Shown: positions 39,655 to 48,884, counted from the stretch's first letter. The stretch: DNA of 64,000 nucleotides from Comamonas sp. GB3 AK4-5 (GCF_041320665.1 NZ_CP166730.1:3720001-3784000); one strand, 5' to 3'. The notes: generated by a model from the sequence alone, not told the origin. Program-made: numbers and translations.

Positions 39655-39847
39655 GGCCGGCCGCACCGGTGCGCCCCCTGGGGGAAAGCGCCGCAGGCGA
39701 CTCAGGGGCTCCGGCACAACACCCCGCTCCGCTTGAAACCACGACGCACAAAACTGGCACAGCTCAGACCAGAGACACCGCGCAAGGGCCGCCCCGAAGC
39801 GCCGGTGTCGTCCCCTGGGGGAAGGCGCCGCAGGCGACTCAGGGGGG
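39655..39847 (-). repeat. Stop-codon-proximal dispersed repeat, copy D (double)
   Basis: In minus orientation it begins immediately at the urtB stop codon with CCCCCCTGAGTCGCC, the GGCGCC hairpin half and CCCCCAGGGG, then the middle and an AACTGGC-type tail, followed by a second CCCTGAGTCGCC to CCCCCAGGGGG block near 39680-39705. It sits inside the urt operon between urtB and urtC. Confidence 0.75.
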
Positions 39848-41455
39848 TCATGCTCTGCCTTTCAAAGCAAACAAGCCCTGCGGCCGCTTCTGGATAAAGA
39901 CGATGATCAGCACCAGCACCGCGATCTTGGCCAGCACCGCTCCGGTCCAGCCTTCGAGGAATTTGTTCAGCACGCCCAGGCCCAGGGCGGCATAGACCGT
40001 GCCTGCCAGCTGGCCCACACCACCCAGCACCACCACCATGAAGGCGTCGACGATGTAGCTCTTGCCCAGGTCCGGCCCCACATTGCCCACCTGGCTCAAG
40101 GCGCAGCCGGCCAAGCCAGCAATACCGCTGCCCAGGGCAAAGGCCAGGGTGTCCACCCTGGCCGTGTTCACCCCCGTGCAGGCTGCCATGGCACGGTTTT
40201 GCGTCACACCGCGCACAAAAAGGCCCAGGCGGGTGCGGGCAATCAACCAGGCCACGCCCGCCAGCACGGCCAGGGCAAACAGCACAATCACCACACGGTT
40301 CAGCGGCAGCATGAGATTGGGCAACAGTTGCCAGCCCCCACTCATCCACGCCGGGTTTTCCACGCCCACGTTCTGCGCGCCAAACAACGAGCGCACCAGC
40401 TGCATCAGCACCAGGCTGATGCCCCAGGTGGCCAGCAGCGTCTCCAGCGGGCGGCCATACAAAAAGCGCAACACACCGCGCTCCATCACCGCCCCCACCA
40501 GGGCTGCCGTCAAAAAAGCCATGGGGGCCGCCACCAGCAAATAGCCGTCAAAACCGCCCGGCAAGTAGCTGCGAAACAGGGACTGCACCACATAGGTGAC
40601 ATAGGCGCCCACCATCATCAGCTCGCCATGGGCCATGTTGATGACCCCCATCAGCCCATAGGTGATGGCCAGGCCCAAGGCCACCAGCAGCAAGATGCTG
40701 CCCAGGCTGATGCCGGAAAACACCACGCCCAGACGCTCGCCCCAGGCCAGGCGGTCATCCACCTCGGCCAGCGCGCGCGTCAGCGCCTTGCCCACCTTGT
40801 CGTCGCCCTCCTCGGCCAGACGCTCGCTCAGCAGCCGCCGGGTGGCCGGCGTGGCCGCACGCGCCAACTGGGCTGCGGCGGCCATGCGCTGGCCGGCATC
40901 GCTGCTGCCCAGCAGGGCTGCAGCACGGGCCTGCTGCAGCGCGGCTTGCACGGCAGCATCGCTTTCCTGGGCCAGCGCCTGCTCCAGCAGCGGCAGGCGC
41001 TCGGGCGTAGCATCTTGCTGCAAGGCCTGGGCTGCGGCCAGGCGCTTGGCGGCTTCGGCATGGCGCAGATCCAGCGCAGCCAGGGCGGTGTCGATCTCGC
41101 TGCGTATTCGGTTGTTGCTCACCACAGCCTCGGCATCCGCAGGCATCAGCACGGCCTGGCCGGTGACGGGGTCTACCGCCTGCTTGCCCTGCACCATCCA
41201 GGCCCTGCCCTGGGCCAGCACCACCGTATCGTCGGCCAGAGCCCGCAAAAAATCTGCCGTGCGCGCATCGGGCGCCAGCACGGCGGCCTGCAAGGCGGCG
41301 ATGCGGCTGTCGCTGCCTCCGGCCGCCATGGCCTGCGCCTGCTCGGCCGTCAAGGCCTGGGCGGGGGCCGACAGCAGCCCAGCCAGCATGACAGCGCCCA
41401 GCAGGAGGCTGTGCAGGCGCAAGCGCAAGCGCAGCATTCGCCACAATTTCCACAT
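39848..41455 (-). CDS. urtB: Urea ABC transporter permease UrtB
   Basis: 535 aa from the ATG at 41455 with GGAAGA upstream; an earlier ATG at 41482 is less likely. A signal peptide and a long helical periplasmic region (about residues 25-240, Ala-rich repeats) precede the LivH-type permease domain, with LGLAITYGLMGVINMAHGEL and GITLGSILLL-type segments near 270-300. The long N-terminal region distinguishes UrtB from LivH. It follows urtA after 130 bp. Confidence 0.95.
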   Translation of the reverse strand: MWKLWRMLRLRLRLHSLLLGAVMLAGLLSAPAQALTAEQAQAMAAGGSDSRIAALQAAVLAPDARTADFLRALADDTVVLAQGRAWMVQGKQAVDPVTGQAVLMPADAEAVVSNNRIRSEIDTALAALDLRHAEAAKRLAAAQALQQDATPERLPLLEQALAQESDAAVQAALQQARAAALLGSSDAGQRMAAAAQLARAATPATRRLLSERLAEEGDDKVGKALTRALAEVDDRLAWGERLGVVFSGISLGSILLLVALGLAITYGLMGVINMAHGELMMVGAYVTYVVQSLFRSYLPGGFDGYLLVAAPMAFLTAALVGAVMERGVLRFLYGRPLETLLATWGISLVLMQLVRSLFGAQNVGVENPAWMSGGWQLLPNLMLPLNRVVIVLFALAVLAGVAWLIARTRLGLFVRGVTQNRAMAACTGVNTARVDTLAFALGSGIAGLAGCALSQVGNVGPDLGKSYIVDAFMVVVLGGVGQLAGTVYAALGLGVLNKFLEGWTGAVLAKIAVLVLIIVFIQKRPQGLFALKGRA

Positions 41456-41585
41456 GCAGAAATTCTTCCAAAATAAGAGCATGGTGTGCGCTCTGTATCA
41501 GCGTTTTAAGGCGTTTTGATCAAAACATTTTTCGAAAGCGCCGGCCGCCCACCAGAACGGCCAGAGCTCTCTCAGGCACAGGGGG

Positions 41586-42851
41586 TTACTTTTTCTCGGG
41601 CTCGTCTTTTTTCTTGTCGTTGCCGGCAATCAAAGGGCTCCAGGGCTGGGCCTTGATGGGGCCTTTGCTCTTCCACACGACGTTGAACTGGCCATCGGCC
41701 TTGATCTCGCCGATGAACACGCTTTTGTGCAGGTGGTGGTTTTTGGCATCCATCTGGCTGGTGATGCCACTGGGGGCCTGAAAGGTCTGGCCCGCCATGG
41801 CGGCAATCACCTGGTCGACCTGGGTGGTCTTGGCCTTTTCCACGGCCTGCTTCCACATGTTCACGCCGATGTAAGTGGCCTCCATGGGGTCATTGGTCAG
41901 CGGCTTTTCCTTGTGGCCGGGAATGTTCTTGGCCTTGGCATAGGCGCTCCACTTCTGGATGAAGGCCTGGTTTTCCGGGCTCTTGATCGACTGAAAGTAA
42001 TTCCAGGCCGCCAGATGGCCTACCAGGGGCTTGGTGTCCACACCGCGCAGCTCTTCCTCGCCCACACTGAAGGCCACCACCGGAACATCCCTGGCCTTGA
42101 GACCGGCATTGCCCAGCTCCTTGTAGAAGGGCACGTTGGAATCGCCGTTGATGGTGGACACCACCGCCGTTTTGCCGCCCTGGCTGAACTTTTGGATGTC
42201 GGCCACGATGGTTTGGTAGTCGCTGTGGCCAAAGGGCGTGTATTTTTCGTCGATGTCGCCGTCCTTCACGCCCTTAGCTTTGAGGTAGGCGCGCAGGATT
42301 TTGTTGGTGGTGCGCGGGTAGACATAGTCGGTGCCCAGCAGCACCCAGCGCTTGGCACCACCGCCGTCCTTGCCCATCAGATAGTCCACGGCGGGAATGG
42401 CCTGCTGATTGGGCGCGGCGCCGGTGTAGAACACGTTTTTGGAGAGTTCTTCCCCCTCATACTGCACGGGGTAGAACAACAGGCCGTTGAGCTCTTCCAC
42501 CACCGGCAATACCGACTTGCGCGACACGCTGGTCCAGCAGCCAAAGATCACGGCCACCTTGTCCTTGCTCAGCAGCTGGCGGCTGCGTTCGGCAAACAGC
42601 GGCCAGTCGGAGGCCGGGTCGACCACCACGGGCTCCAGCTTTTTTCCCAGCACGCCGCCCTTGGCGTTGATCTCGTCAATCGCCATCAACACCGTGTCTT
42701 TGAGCACGGTTTCCGAAATCGCCATCGTGCCCGAGAGGCTGTGCAGCACGCCCACCTTGATGGTGTCGGCAGCCTGGGCGGACAGGCCAAAGAATCCAAA
42801 GCCGGCAAGGGCCGCCGCTGCGGCCAGGGTTGTGAAACGACGCGGGTGCAT
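41586..42851 (-). CDS. urtA: Urea ABC transporter substrate-binding protein UrtA
   Basis: 421 aa from the ATG at 42851 with GGAGG at good spacing. A Sec or Tat-like signal (MHPRRFTTLAAAAALAG) ends near SAQAAD. The mature protein has GVLHSLSGTMAISETVLKD, FGCWTSVSRKSVLPVVE, NGLLFYPVQYEGEE and YPRTTNKILRAYL, all typical of UrtA. It captures urea in the periplasm. It is the first gene of urtABCDE; a promoter is expected in 42852-43017. Confidence 0.96.
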   Translation of the reverse strand: MHPRRFTTLAAAAALAGFGFFGLSAQAADTIKVGVLHSLSGTMAISETVLKDTVLMAIDEINAKGGVLGKKLEPVVVDPASDWPLFAERSRQLLSKDKVAVIFGCWTSVSRKSVLPVVEELNGLLFYPVQYEGEELSKNVFYTGAAPNQQAIPAVDYLMGKDGGGAKRWVLLGTDYVYPRTTNKILRAYLKAKGVKDGDIDEKYTPFGHSDYQTIVADIQKFSQGGKTAVVSTINGDSNVPFYKELGNAGLKARDVPVVAFSVGEEELRGVDTKPLVGHLAAWNYFQSIKSPENQAFIQKWSAYAKAKNIPGHKEKPLTNDPMEATYIGVNMWKQAVEKAKTTQVDQVIAAMAGQTFQAPSGITSQMDAKNHHLHKSVFIGEIKADGQFNVVWKSKGPIKAQPWSPLIAGNDKKKDEPEKK

Positions 42852-43017
42852 GAAAACCTCCAAGGCTGGTCTATCGCCCGCCGCAGCGCGACGGGTTCAG
42901 CATCTCCTTGCAAGTCGCGTGCCACTTCTTTGCACTGCAGGTACACGCAATAGACAGCTCACGCTTTTGGTTCCATCCACAGTCAGCCGCGCACCAGATC
43001 CAGGCGGCCTTGCACCA

Positions 43018-43551
43018 TCAACCCGAGGCCTGCACGGTGTTGAGCTGAAACACCATGCCCGGATGCGCTCCTTTGCTGCGCATCCACGCCCTCCAGTCAC
43101 TGGCCGCAATCACCGGTGCCTGGCGCACAGTGGCGGGCCTGGCCTCGTAAACCAGCAAGGCCATGGGCTGCTGGCCACCCTGCAGCTGCATCACCGGCAG
43201 GGTCAGCACACGTTTACGGTACTCGCCCAGGTCCTGGGGCCACAGGCCTTCTATGCCATCCATGGCCTGCTCCAGTGCATCGTCCATGGGATAGACCTCG
43301 GCCAGCACGGCCTGCTCTCCGTGCAGCACCAGGCCCGGATACCAGCCCAGGTCATACAAAGTCCCCGTCAGCAGGGTCTTGCCCTGGCAGGCGATACCGG
43401 GCCTGAGCTTGGCGATGTCGTTGATGCAGCCCGCGCGCAAAGTGCCATACACCGCCACATGGGCGGCGCCGCAAGCGCGCCACACCGGCTGCGCATGATG
43501 GACAACGCCTGGTTCATCCAAAGGGAGCGATATATCTGCAGACTTCGTCAT
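43018..43551 (-). CDS. Gamma-glutamylcyclotransferase-like protein
   Basis: 177 aa. The AIG2/GGCT signature VYGTLRAG is near residue 34, followed by TLLTGTLYDLGWYPGLVL and a conserved acidic segment VLAEVYPMDDALEQAMDGIEG containing the presumed catalytic Glu. GGCT enzymes turn gamma-glutamyl amines or amino acids into 5-oxoproline. The gene converges with nothing and is divergent from the small monooxygenase gene. A link with ggt at 11971 is possible but distant. Confidence 0.85.
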   Translation of the reverse strand: MTKSADISLPLDEPGVVHHAQPVWRACGAAHVAVYGTLRAGCINDIAKLRPGIACQGKTLLTGTLYDLGWYPGLVLHGEQAVLAEVYPMDDALEQAMDGIEGLWPQDLGEYRKRVLTLPVMQLQGGQQPMALLVYEARPATVRQAPVIAASDWRAWMRSKGAHPGMVFQLNTVQASG

Positions 43552-43710
43552 GAGGCTTCATCCATTCCAGTGGCACACAGCGCAGGCACACGCAAAAAAC
43601 ACACCCATCCAGTCTGCAAGCCGTTTCTGGATGAGAACAGACACTCTTTTTTACGGAGCACGGCCCTCCGACGCCTATGCTTTGCCTTTCCGCCACTCGC
43701 CATTCCCGCC

Positions 43711-44070
43711 ATGCTCCCGCTGTTTGCACAAACACCCCCACCGCCCTATTACGCGGCCATCTTCACCTCGCAACGCACGGTAGGGGAGCGGGGCTATAAC
43801 GACATGGCCAACCACATGGCCGCACTCGCCAGCCAACAGCCCGGCTACCTGGGCGCTGAGAGCACACGCGATACCGACGGCTTTGGCATCACCGTGTCGT
43901 ATTGGGAGAGCGAAGCCGCCATTCAGCAATGGAAGCGCAACGCCGAACACCAGGTCGCCCAGCACAAAGGGCATCGCATCTGGTATCAGCACTTTGAGCT
44001 GCGCATCGCCAAGGTCGAGCGCGCCTACGGCATGGGGCACGAGCCCAGGGCCATCGCAGCCAGCAGCTAA
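43711..44070 (+). CDS. Antibiotic biosynthesis monooxygenase (ABM) domain protein
   Basis: 119 aa from the ATG at 43711; the same frame is open much further upstream, but the longer part overlaps urtA and the cyclotransferase gene. The ABM ferredoxin-like fold is visible in YYAAIFTSQRTVGERGYND, QPGYLGAESTRDTDGFGITVSYWESEAAIQQWKRN and HRIWYQHFELRIAKVERAYG. Many such proteins are stress-linked haem or quinol monooxygenases; some lack known activity. The TAA stop is the first triplet of a 272 bp-repeat fragment. Confidence 0.85.
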   Translation: MLPLFAQTPPPPYYAAIFTSQRTVGERGYNDMANHMAALASQQPGYLGAESTRDTDGFGITVSYWESEAAIQQWKRNAEHQVAQHKGHRIWYQHFELRIAKVERAYGMGHEPRAIAASS

Positions 44071-44093
44071 GAACATGTTGATGGTCCCTACGC
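44068..44093 (+). repeat. End fragment of the 272 bp repeat
   Basis: TAAGAACATGTTGATGGTCC and the following CTACGC match the first 26 bases of the 272 bp element with a few changes. As with copy 1, the element's first TAA serves as the stop codon of the preceding gene. The remainder of the element is absent. Confidence 0.55.
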
Positions 44094-44162
44094 CCCCATG
44101 TGGGCGCACGGTTGGCGCCCAAGCGCAAAACCCCGATGCGCTTGTGTAGAATCGCAGCTTCC

Positions 44163-44252
44163 GGAGGTTTGGGTGAGTGGTTTAAACCAGCAGTCTTGAA
44201 AACTGCCGAAGGAGTGATCCTTCCGTGAGTTCGAATCTCACAGCCTCCGCCA
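44163..44252 (+). tRNA. tRNA-Ser (anticodon TGA)
   Basis: A complete class II tRNA: acceptor GGAGGTT pairing with AGCCTCC, anticodon stem GCAGT/ACTGC with loop CTTGAAA (TGA at 44197-44199), a long variable arm AAGGAGTGATCCTT, the T-arm GTGAG-TTCGAAT-CTCAC, and CCA encoded. The phage-like element begins right after it, so its 3' end is the likely attachment site. Confidence 0.97.
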
Positions 44253-44265
44253 GCACACTAGGAAA

Positions 44266-44292
44266 CAAGCGCCTTTCAGGCGCTTTTTCTTT
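44266..44292 (+). terminator. Terminator of tRNA-Ser
   Basis: AAGCGCC-TTTC-AGGCGCTT followed by TTTCTTT, 14 bp after the tRNA. If the attachment core is the tRNA 3' end, this terminator was brought by or restored with the element, or the core extends through it. Confidence 0.85.
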
Positions 44293-44405
44293 CCTACCCA
44301 TCAATCTACCCATCATTGATGAAGGTGCTTAAATTGCCAGAAATTCACACCTCATCATCCGTCTGGTAAACACCATCACCGCATCGAGCGCTGTAGCATT
44401 TGCGC

Positions 44406-44684
44406 ATGACAGATGCTCTTCCTGATGAAGCAGAACTACGCCTCCTTGCAGCCAAAGAAGAAGGCCGCCGGGACTATCACAGAATGCGCGGCGAGTTCCG
44501 CCCGCCTTATCCGTTTGGCACCAGAGAGTACAACGCGTACGAGAACGAGTGGAAGCAGGCGCTGAAGCGCGCAAGCTCGGCGTACGGCTGCTGGACTGCT
44601 GATCAATATTGGTGCCCAGAACCTCCGGAGCCGACACTCTACAAGGCCCCAAAGGAGAATGAGTACGCGCGGCGTAAGGGCTGA
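44406..44684 (+). CDS. Small hypothetical protein at the element's left end
   Basis: 92 aa from the ATG at 44406. The composition is that of a folded, mostly helical protein rich in Arg, Glu, Tyr and Trp, for example REYNAYENEWKQALKRA. No domain is recognised. It lies between the tRNA and the terminator of the phage operon and is transcribed towards it. It may be accessory cargo or a remnant. Confidence 0.55.
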   Translation: MTDALPDEAELRLLAAKEEGRRDYHRMRGEFRPPYPFGTREYNAYENEWKQALKRASSAYGCWTADQYWCPEPPEPTLYKAPKENEYARRKG

Positions 44685-44726
44685 TTTTCATTAGCGTGCG
44701 GGTTTATCTGCCCCATCTGTAAAACG

Positions 44727-44770
44727 AAAAAAATGCCCCCAGGCAACCCGGTGAAGGGCGCCTGGGGGCG
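44727..44770 (-). terminator. Terminator closing the phage structural operon
   Basis: On the minus strand GCCCCCAGGCGCC and GCCTGGGGGC form a long stem followed by ATTTTTTTCG. It lies 30 bp after the last structural gene (44801) and marks the true end of the operon, with no lysis or tail-fibre genes after it. Confidence 0.9.
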
Positions 44771-44800
44771 TGTTGGTTTCAGGGATGGGAGACTTGCTCG

Positions 44801-45157
44801 CTAGCGCAGGTACTCAAAGGTCACACTGCGCTTGGAGACGGCATAACCACCGTGCTGCGGCTCCAGCGTGCCAATGTCGGCATTCTTGAAGCGGGCCGAG
44901 CGAGGCAGGCCGGTGCGTGCATCGGGGATCGTGAAGAAGCCGATGCGGCGGATGGTGTTGAAGTACCAGTCCTCAAAGGCCAGCGAATCCTCCGCCGTCT
45001 TGAACTGCAGCACCGCTGCTTGCTCCACCACCACGCGGTGCTGGCCCACCCGCATCTTGGACAGGCCCTTCTCCATTTCCGACTGGATGATGCCGGGGTC
45101 AAACTTCTCGCTGGACCCCGAGTAGAGGACGTTCACATATTCAGGCAGTTGTGCCAT
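44801..45157 (-). CDS. Phage tail-associated protein following the tape measure gene
   Basis: 118 aa from the ATG at 45157 with AAGGAGA upstream. It has an aromatic-rich pattern (FEDWYFNTIRRIGFFTIPD, VTFEYLR) resembling small minor tail proteins that follow tape measure genes in siphophages, the position of lambda M. I cannot assign a family with certainty. It is the last gene of the structural operon. Confidence 0.6.
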   Translation of the reverse strand: MAQLPEYVNVLYSGSSEKFDPGIIQSEMEKGLSKMRVGQHRVVVEQAAVLQFKTAEDSLAFEDWYFNTIRRIGFFTIPDARTGLPRSARFKNADIGTLEPQHGGYAVSKRSVTFEYLR

Positions 45158-45218
45158 TGTTTTCTCCTTGTTCACGATTGATTTGCGCTGGATGACGCCC
45201 GCCATACCGGGCTGCCAT

Positions 45219-48200
45219 TTACATGCCCATTTGCTTTCTGGCGCGCATTGCTTGACCTATTTGCCCGCTGTCGGTGCTCAGCTGACTGGCTACTGCACCC
45301 ACAGCCTGCTTCACAAACACATCGATGATTTCCGCCCCGCCCGGCCCACGGCGACTGGTCTGCTCAGTCGTAGTTCCTGGGGCGGTATGAATATTGACAA
45401 TGGTGCCGCCCATCCCCCCGGAAGATGAGCCCGGTGTAGATGGGCGTGCTGCTCGGGCTATGACGGGGCCGCCGTTCGCATACCCACGCAGCCCTCGCCT
45501 CATGGCCTCGACAGTGGCCACCCCACCAGCCCTGGCCACATCCTCCTGAGACCAGACCACCTCGCCGCGGTGCACAACACCGGCAGCCTCGTACTTGCCG
45601 CCGTCCCCGGTGTAGCCCCCTGTGGCCCAGCTCCCCGGCTTGAGCCCCTGGGCAGCATTGCCACCAGAAGCACCAGCAGCGCCAGCAGCACCTCCACCGA
45701 AGAAGCCGCCGAGCACCGAGCCCAAGAAGCCGACCACGGCCTTTTGCATCTGAATGCGGATCAGGTCGGCAATCACGCTGTTGGCGAAGTCCTTGAAATT
45801 CAGCTTGCCGGTCATGGCGAAGTTGACCAGCGCATCCTCCATGCCACCAAGCATCTTGGTGGCGAACTGGTTGGACTGCTGGTAGGCGTTCTGGGCGTTC
45901 TCGACATAGGTGTTGAACGCAGATTGCGCCCCCGAAGCCCAGTCCCTCTCCTTCTGTCGCTTACGCTCCAGGGTGCCTTCAAACATCTGCACCTCCTTGT
46001 CCTGGGCATCCTTGATGACCTGCAGGCGTTCGGCGTACACGTCGCGCACACGCTGCACCTCGTCCTTGGTGTTGGCCTTGGCCAGCGCACTGGTCTGCTC
46101 GGACTGCAGCTTGCGCAGCTCGGCCTGGTGCTGCTGCATCAGCTGGATGCGCTCGCGCAGATCCGCTGCGGCCTGGTCGCCCATCCCGTAGGTGGAGAGC
46201 TCCAGGTCGTACTGCTGCTGGCGGGCAATCAAACGCTCCTGAGCCTCGAACAGGAAGTTCTGCCGCTCCAGCTCGTCCGAGCGCTTTTTCTCCTTGTCCT
46301 TGGCCTCGTCTGCCTGCCGTGCCAGCCCCTGGGCCTTTTCCAGCTGCTCGCCCGACAGCTTCACCACCCCGCGCTTGAGGTCGCTGACCAGCTTTTCATA
46401 GACCGTCAGGTGCTGGGTCTTGTCCAGCTGATCCTCCAGCTGCTTGAGGTACTGGGCCGCCTGGGTCTTTTGCTGGTTGGCAGCAGACTCTGAGGCCGAG
46501 GCGTATTTCTTCTGCGCGTCCTCACGCTTTTTCATAGCGTCCAGTTGGTCCGCCAACCCAAGCAAGTTCTTTTCCTGCTCGGGGGAAATGTCTTTGTAGG
46601 CGCCTTTGTCGCCCAGGCTCAGCTCGTACCGGATTTCTGCGCCCGTGTTTTGCTTTCCGAACAGCGCCACACGCTTTTGCAGATCTGCAATGGCCTTGCC
46701 GGCCTGCTCGCTGTAGGTCTGCAGGCCCGAGCCCGCCCCCGTGGTGGCTGCCTGCACGCCGAGGATCGCAGCGGCCAAATCACGGGCGCGGTCTGCCGCA
46801 TTCTTGGAGGCTTGCTCCGAATCGCTGACCCGGCCCGCGTACTGAATCCAGCTGCTCAGCACATCAGGGCGGATAACGGCACGGGTAGAAAACCGCTCGA
46901 TGACCTCAGACAGTGAGCCGCCAGCGGCCCGCGCACGGTCCAGCTCTTGGCGCAGCTCCTGGGTAATGCCATGTCCCAGGCGATCACGGAAGCCCCGGGC
47001 CACGGTGTCCACGAAGCCGGCAAAGGTGCTGTCTGCCTCCTTGGCCGCGTCGGCGGCCTGCTTCGTAGCATCCGCCAGCGCCGCCTTTTGCTGGTCGCGT
47101 GACAGCTCCTTGAGTTTGGCGCTCAAGGTCTCCGAGGAGCCGGATAGCTCGTCCAGCTTGGACTTGGCCCCTTCGGACTTATCGCCCATGGCAACAAAGG
47201 ACATGGCCACCAGGCCCGCGCTGATAGCCAGGCCAGCAGGCCCACCCAGGATGCCCAGGGCTGCACGCCCGATGGAGGTGTAGGCACTCTGCGCAATCGT
47301 CAGCCGCTTGACTGCGGCCTCGTGGGCCAGCGTGGCCGCTGTCACCTGGGCAGTCTTGGAGGTCAAAGAGTGCATCGCCTGCACCTTGGCCAAGGCTGCA
47401 GCGGTCGCAGCAACGGCGGCACGGGCATCTTGCAGCTCAGCTGCCGCCTTGCGCTGCCCCTCACGCGCCGACAGGGCCGAGGCTCCTGCGGCAAAGGTGG
47501 CGCCGGCAGCGTAGCGGGCTGTGCCCACCGTCACGGCCGCAATGGCACCTACAGCCAGAGTGTTGAAGCTGCCCCCCAGCAGGTTGATGCCATCGACCAA
47601 GGTACTGGTAACGCCAAGGGCCTGGTTCTGCTGCCCGATGAACTCCTGGTAGGCGTTGCGCAGATTGCCCAAGGCATCCGCCACGCTGGTGGGCATGGCC
47701 GCCACCCGCTTCATGGTGGGCTCGTACTGCGACACCAGGGTGTTGACCAGCTCATTGATGCCAACCTTTCCGGACACCCCCAGGGCTCGGATTTCAGCGG
47801 CGGTCTTGCCCGTCGCTTCGGCAAGCGCGTCCACGATGGTGGGCATGGTGCCGGCAATCGAGTTCCAGGCGTCAGCATCGACCTTGCCCTTTTGCAGCGA
47901 GGTCGATAGCGCCGCCATCGCATTCTTGCCCTTGTCGGCACTGGCAGAGTTGACCACCAGCAGGCCGCTAAAGGTGTCGATGGCGTCAATGGACTGGTCC
48001 AGCGACAGGCCCATGCTGCGCAGCGCCGGGGACATTTGAATGAAGCCCTCGCGGGTTTCGTTGACCGCCCGAAACGTGACGGCAGCAGACTCGACCATGC
48101 GCTGCTGGGCGTGGTTGTACTCATCGGCGCTCTGGGTGGCCATCTCCATGCGGCTGGCGTACTGCCCCCAGGTGTCCGCCGTATCGATCATGCTGGCGGC

Positions 48201-48488
48201 ACTGGCCCCGGCAAACACTGCGGCAAATGCTCGCTGTGCGATCTTGGCGGCGTTGGCCGACTGGTCCCCGAGCCTGGTGATCTTCACACCAATGCTCTCG
48301 ATGCTGTCGCCCGAGTCGCGGGCCATCTGCTGCCATGCTCTGGCCGACTCGCTCGCGTACTTGCGCTGGTTCTCCGCAATGGTGCGGGCGCGGCGTTCGC
48401 CTACCCGCTCCGCAGCCGTCATGCCCTGCTCAAAGCCGGCATACCGCGCCACCAGGTCCACGGTGAGCGTTCCCAGGGAACGGGACAT
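45219..48488 (-). CDS. Phage tail tape measure protein
   Basis: About 1089 aa from the ATG at 48488. The N-terminal tape-measure domain has GTLTVDLVARYAGFEQGM, then NEL-type and SVADALGNLRNAYQEFIGQ segments. A hydrophobic section (AALGILGGPAGLAISAGLVAMSF, read from about residue 410) and long coiled coils (about 620-900, rich in Gln, Glu, Lys, Arg) follow. The C-terminus is Gly-rich with ATGGYTGDGGKYEAAGVVHRG. The protein sets tail length in siphophages; at about 0.15 nm per residue it suggests a tail in the usual range. A terminator-like hairpin lies just upstream. Confidence 0.93.
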   Translation of the reverse strand: MSRSLGTLTVDLVARYAGFEQGMTAAERVGERRARTIAENQRKYASESARAWQQMARDSGDSIESIGVKITRLGDQSANAAKIAQRAFAAVFAGASAASMIDTADTWGQYASRMEMATQSADEYNHAQQRMVESAAVTFRAVNETREGFIQMSPALRSMGLSLDQSIDAIDTFSGLLVVNSASADKGKNAMAALSTSLQKGKVDADAWNSIAGTMPTIVDALAEATGKTAAEIRALGVSGKVGINELVNTLVSQYEPTMKRVAAMPTSVADALGNLRNAYQEFIGQQNQALGVTSTLVDGINLLGGSFNTLAVGAIAAVTVGTARYAAGATFAAGASALSAREGQRKAAAELQDARAAVAATAAALAKVQAMHSLTSKTAQVTAATLAHEAAVKRLTIAQSAYTSIGRAALGILGGPAGLAISAGLVAMSFVAMGDKSEGAKSKLDELSGSSETLSAKLKELSRDQQKAALADATKQAADAAKEADSTFAGFVDTVARGFRDRLGHGITQELRQELDRARAAGGSLSEVIERFSTRAVIRPDVLSSWIQYAGRVSDSEQASKNAADRARDLAAAILGVQAATTGAGSGLQTYSEQAGKAIADLQKRVALFGKQNTGAEIRYELSLGDKGAYKDISPEQEKNLLGLADQLDAMKKREDAQKKYASASESAANQQKTQAAQYLKQLEDQLDKTQHLTVYEKLVSDLKRGVVKLSGEQLEKAQGLARQADEAKDKEKKRSDELERQNFLFEAQERLIARQQQYDLELSTYGMGDQAAADLRERIQLMQQHQAELRKLQSEQTSALAKANTKDEVQRVRDVYAERLQVIKDAQDKEVQMFEGTLERKRQKERDWASGAQSAFNTYVENAQNAYQQSNQFATKMLGGMEDALVNFAMTGKLNFKDFANSVIADLIRIQMQKAVVGFLGSVLGGFFGGGAAGAAGASGGNAAQGLKPGSWATGGYTGDGGKYEAAGVVHRGEVVWSQEDVARAGGVATVEAMRRGLRGYANGGPVIARAARPSTPGSSSGGMGGTIVNIHTAPGTTTEQTSRRGPGGAEIIDVFVKQAVGAVASQLSTDSGQIGQAMRARKQMGM

Positions 48489-48497
48489 AGAAGCTCC

Positions 48498-48522
48498 AAA
48501 AAAGAAACCCGCACGGGGCGGG
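48498..48522 (-). terminator. Hairpin with T run directly upstream of the tape measure gene
   Basis: On the minus strand CCCGC-CCCGT-GCGGG is followed by TTTCTTTTTT, ending 10 bp before the tape measure start codon. It is one of several similar hairpins inside the structural operon. Confidence 0.75.
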
Positions 48523-48551
48523 CAGGGAAATACCACCCACTGGGCGGTGCG

Positions 48552-48884
48552 TCAGCGCCATGTCTCCATGGCGGTTTGCAGGTCTGGAGCCACCTCCTGG
48601 GCAGGCTCCGCCGCGCGCTCATACATGAGGAAGGTTTCCAGCGCCGGGGGCTTGCTGCCCTTCTCGCGGGGAACCGTGCAGCTCACGGTGTGGGCAACCA
48701 CGGCGGCGGCATGCTCGATGCGGCGGGCACAGTCCAGGGGGCCGTGCTTGTCGCGGTATGCCATCCAGGCCAGAAACTCGGCGTAGGAGATGTTTGCCTT
48801 CGCCTCTGTGATGGTTCGCCCACCAATGCCGGCCAGCACAAGCTCGTGCCAGACCTCATCAGCGGGCGACAGCTCGCGGGGCGT
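48552..48884 (-). CDS. Tail assembly chaperone, frameshifted extension (T part)
   Basis: The frame is open from 48884 and shares 26 bp with the end of the upstream gene. Read from there it continues NAPRELSPADEVWHELVLAG and so on to a stop at 48552. The first ATG-like start gives only 95 aa and lacks a good ribosome site. This is the classic arrangement of the siphophage G/GT chaperone, in which a small share of ribosomes shift frame. Here the second frame is +1 (or -2) relative to the first. Candidate shift sites are GCC-CCG-CGA and the CGC-TGA stop context at 48859-48864. Confidence 0.7.
   Translation of the reverse strand, partial: TPRELSPADEVWHELVLAGIGGRTITEAKANISYAEFLAWMAYRDKHGPLDCARRIEHAAAVVAHTVSCTVPREKGSKPPALETFLMYERAAEPAQEVAPDLQTAMETWR

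Noticed and set aside
42487..44070. Long frame reading into the ABM gene
   Set aside because: Its first three quarters are antisense to urtA and the cyclotransferase gene; only the part from 43711 looks like a real protein.
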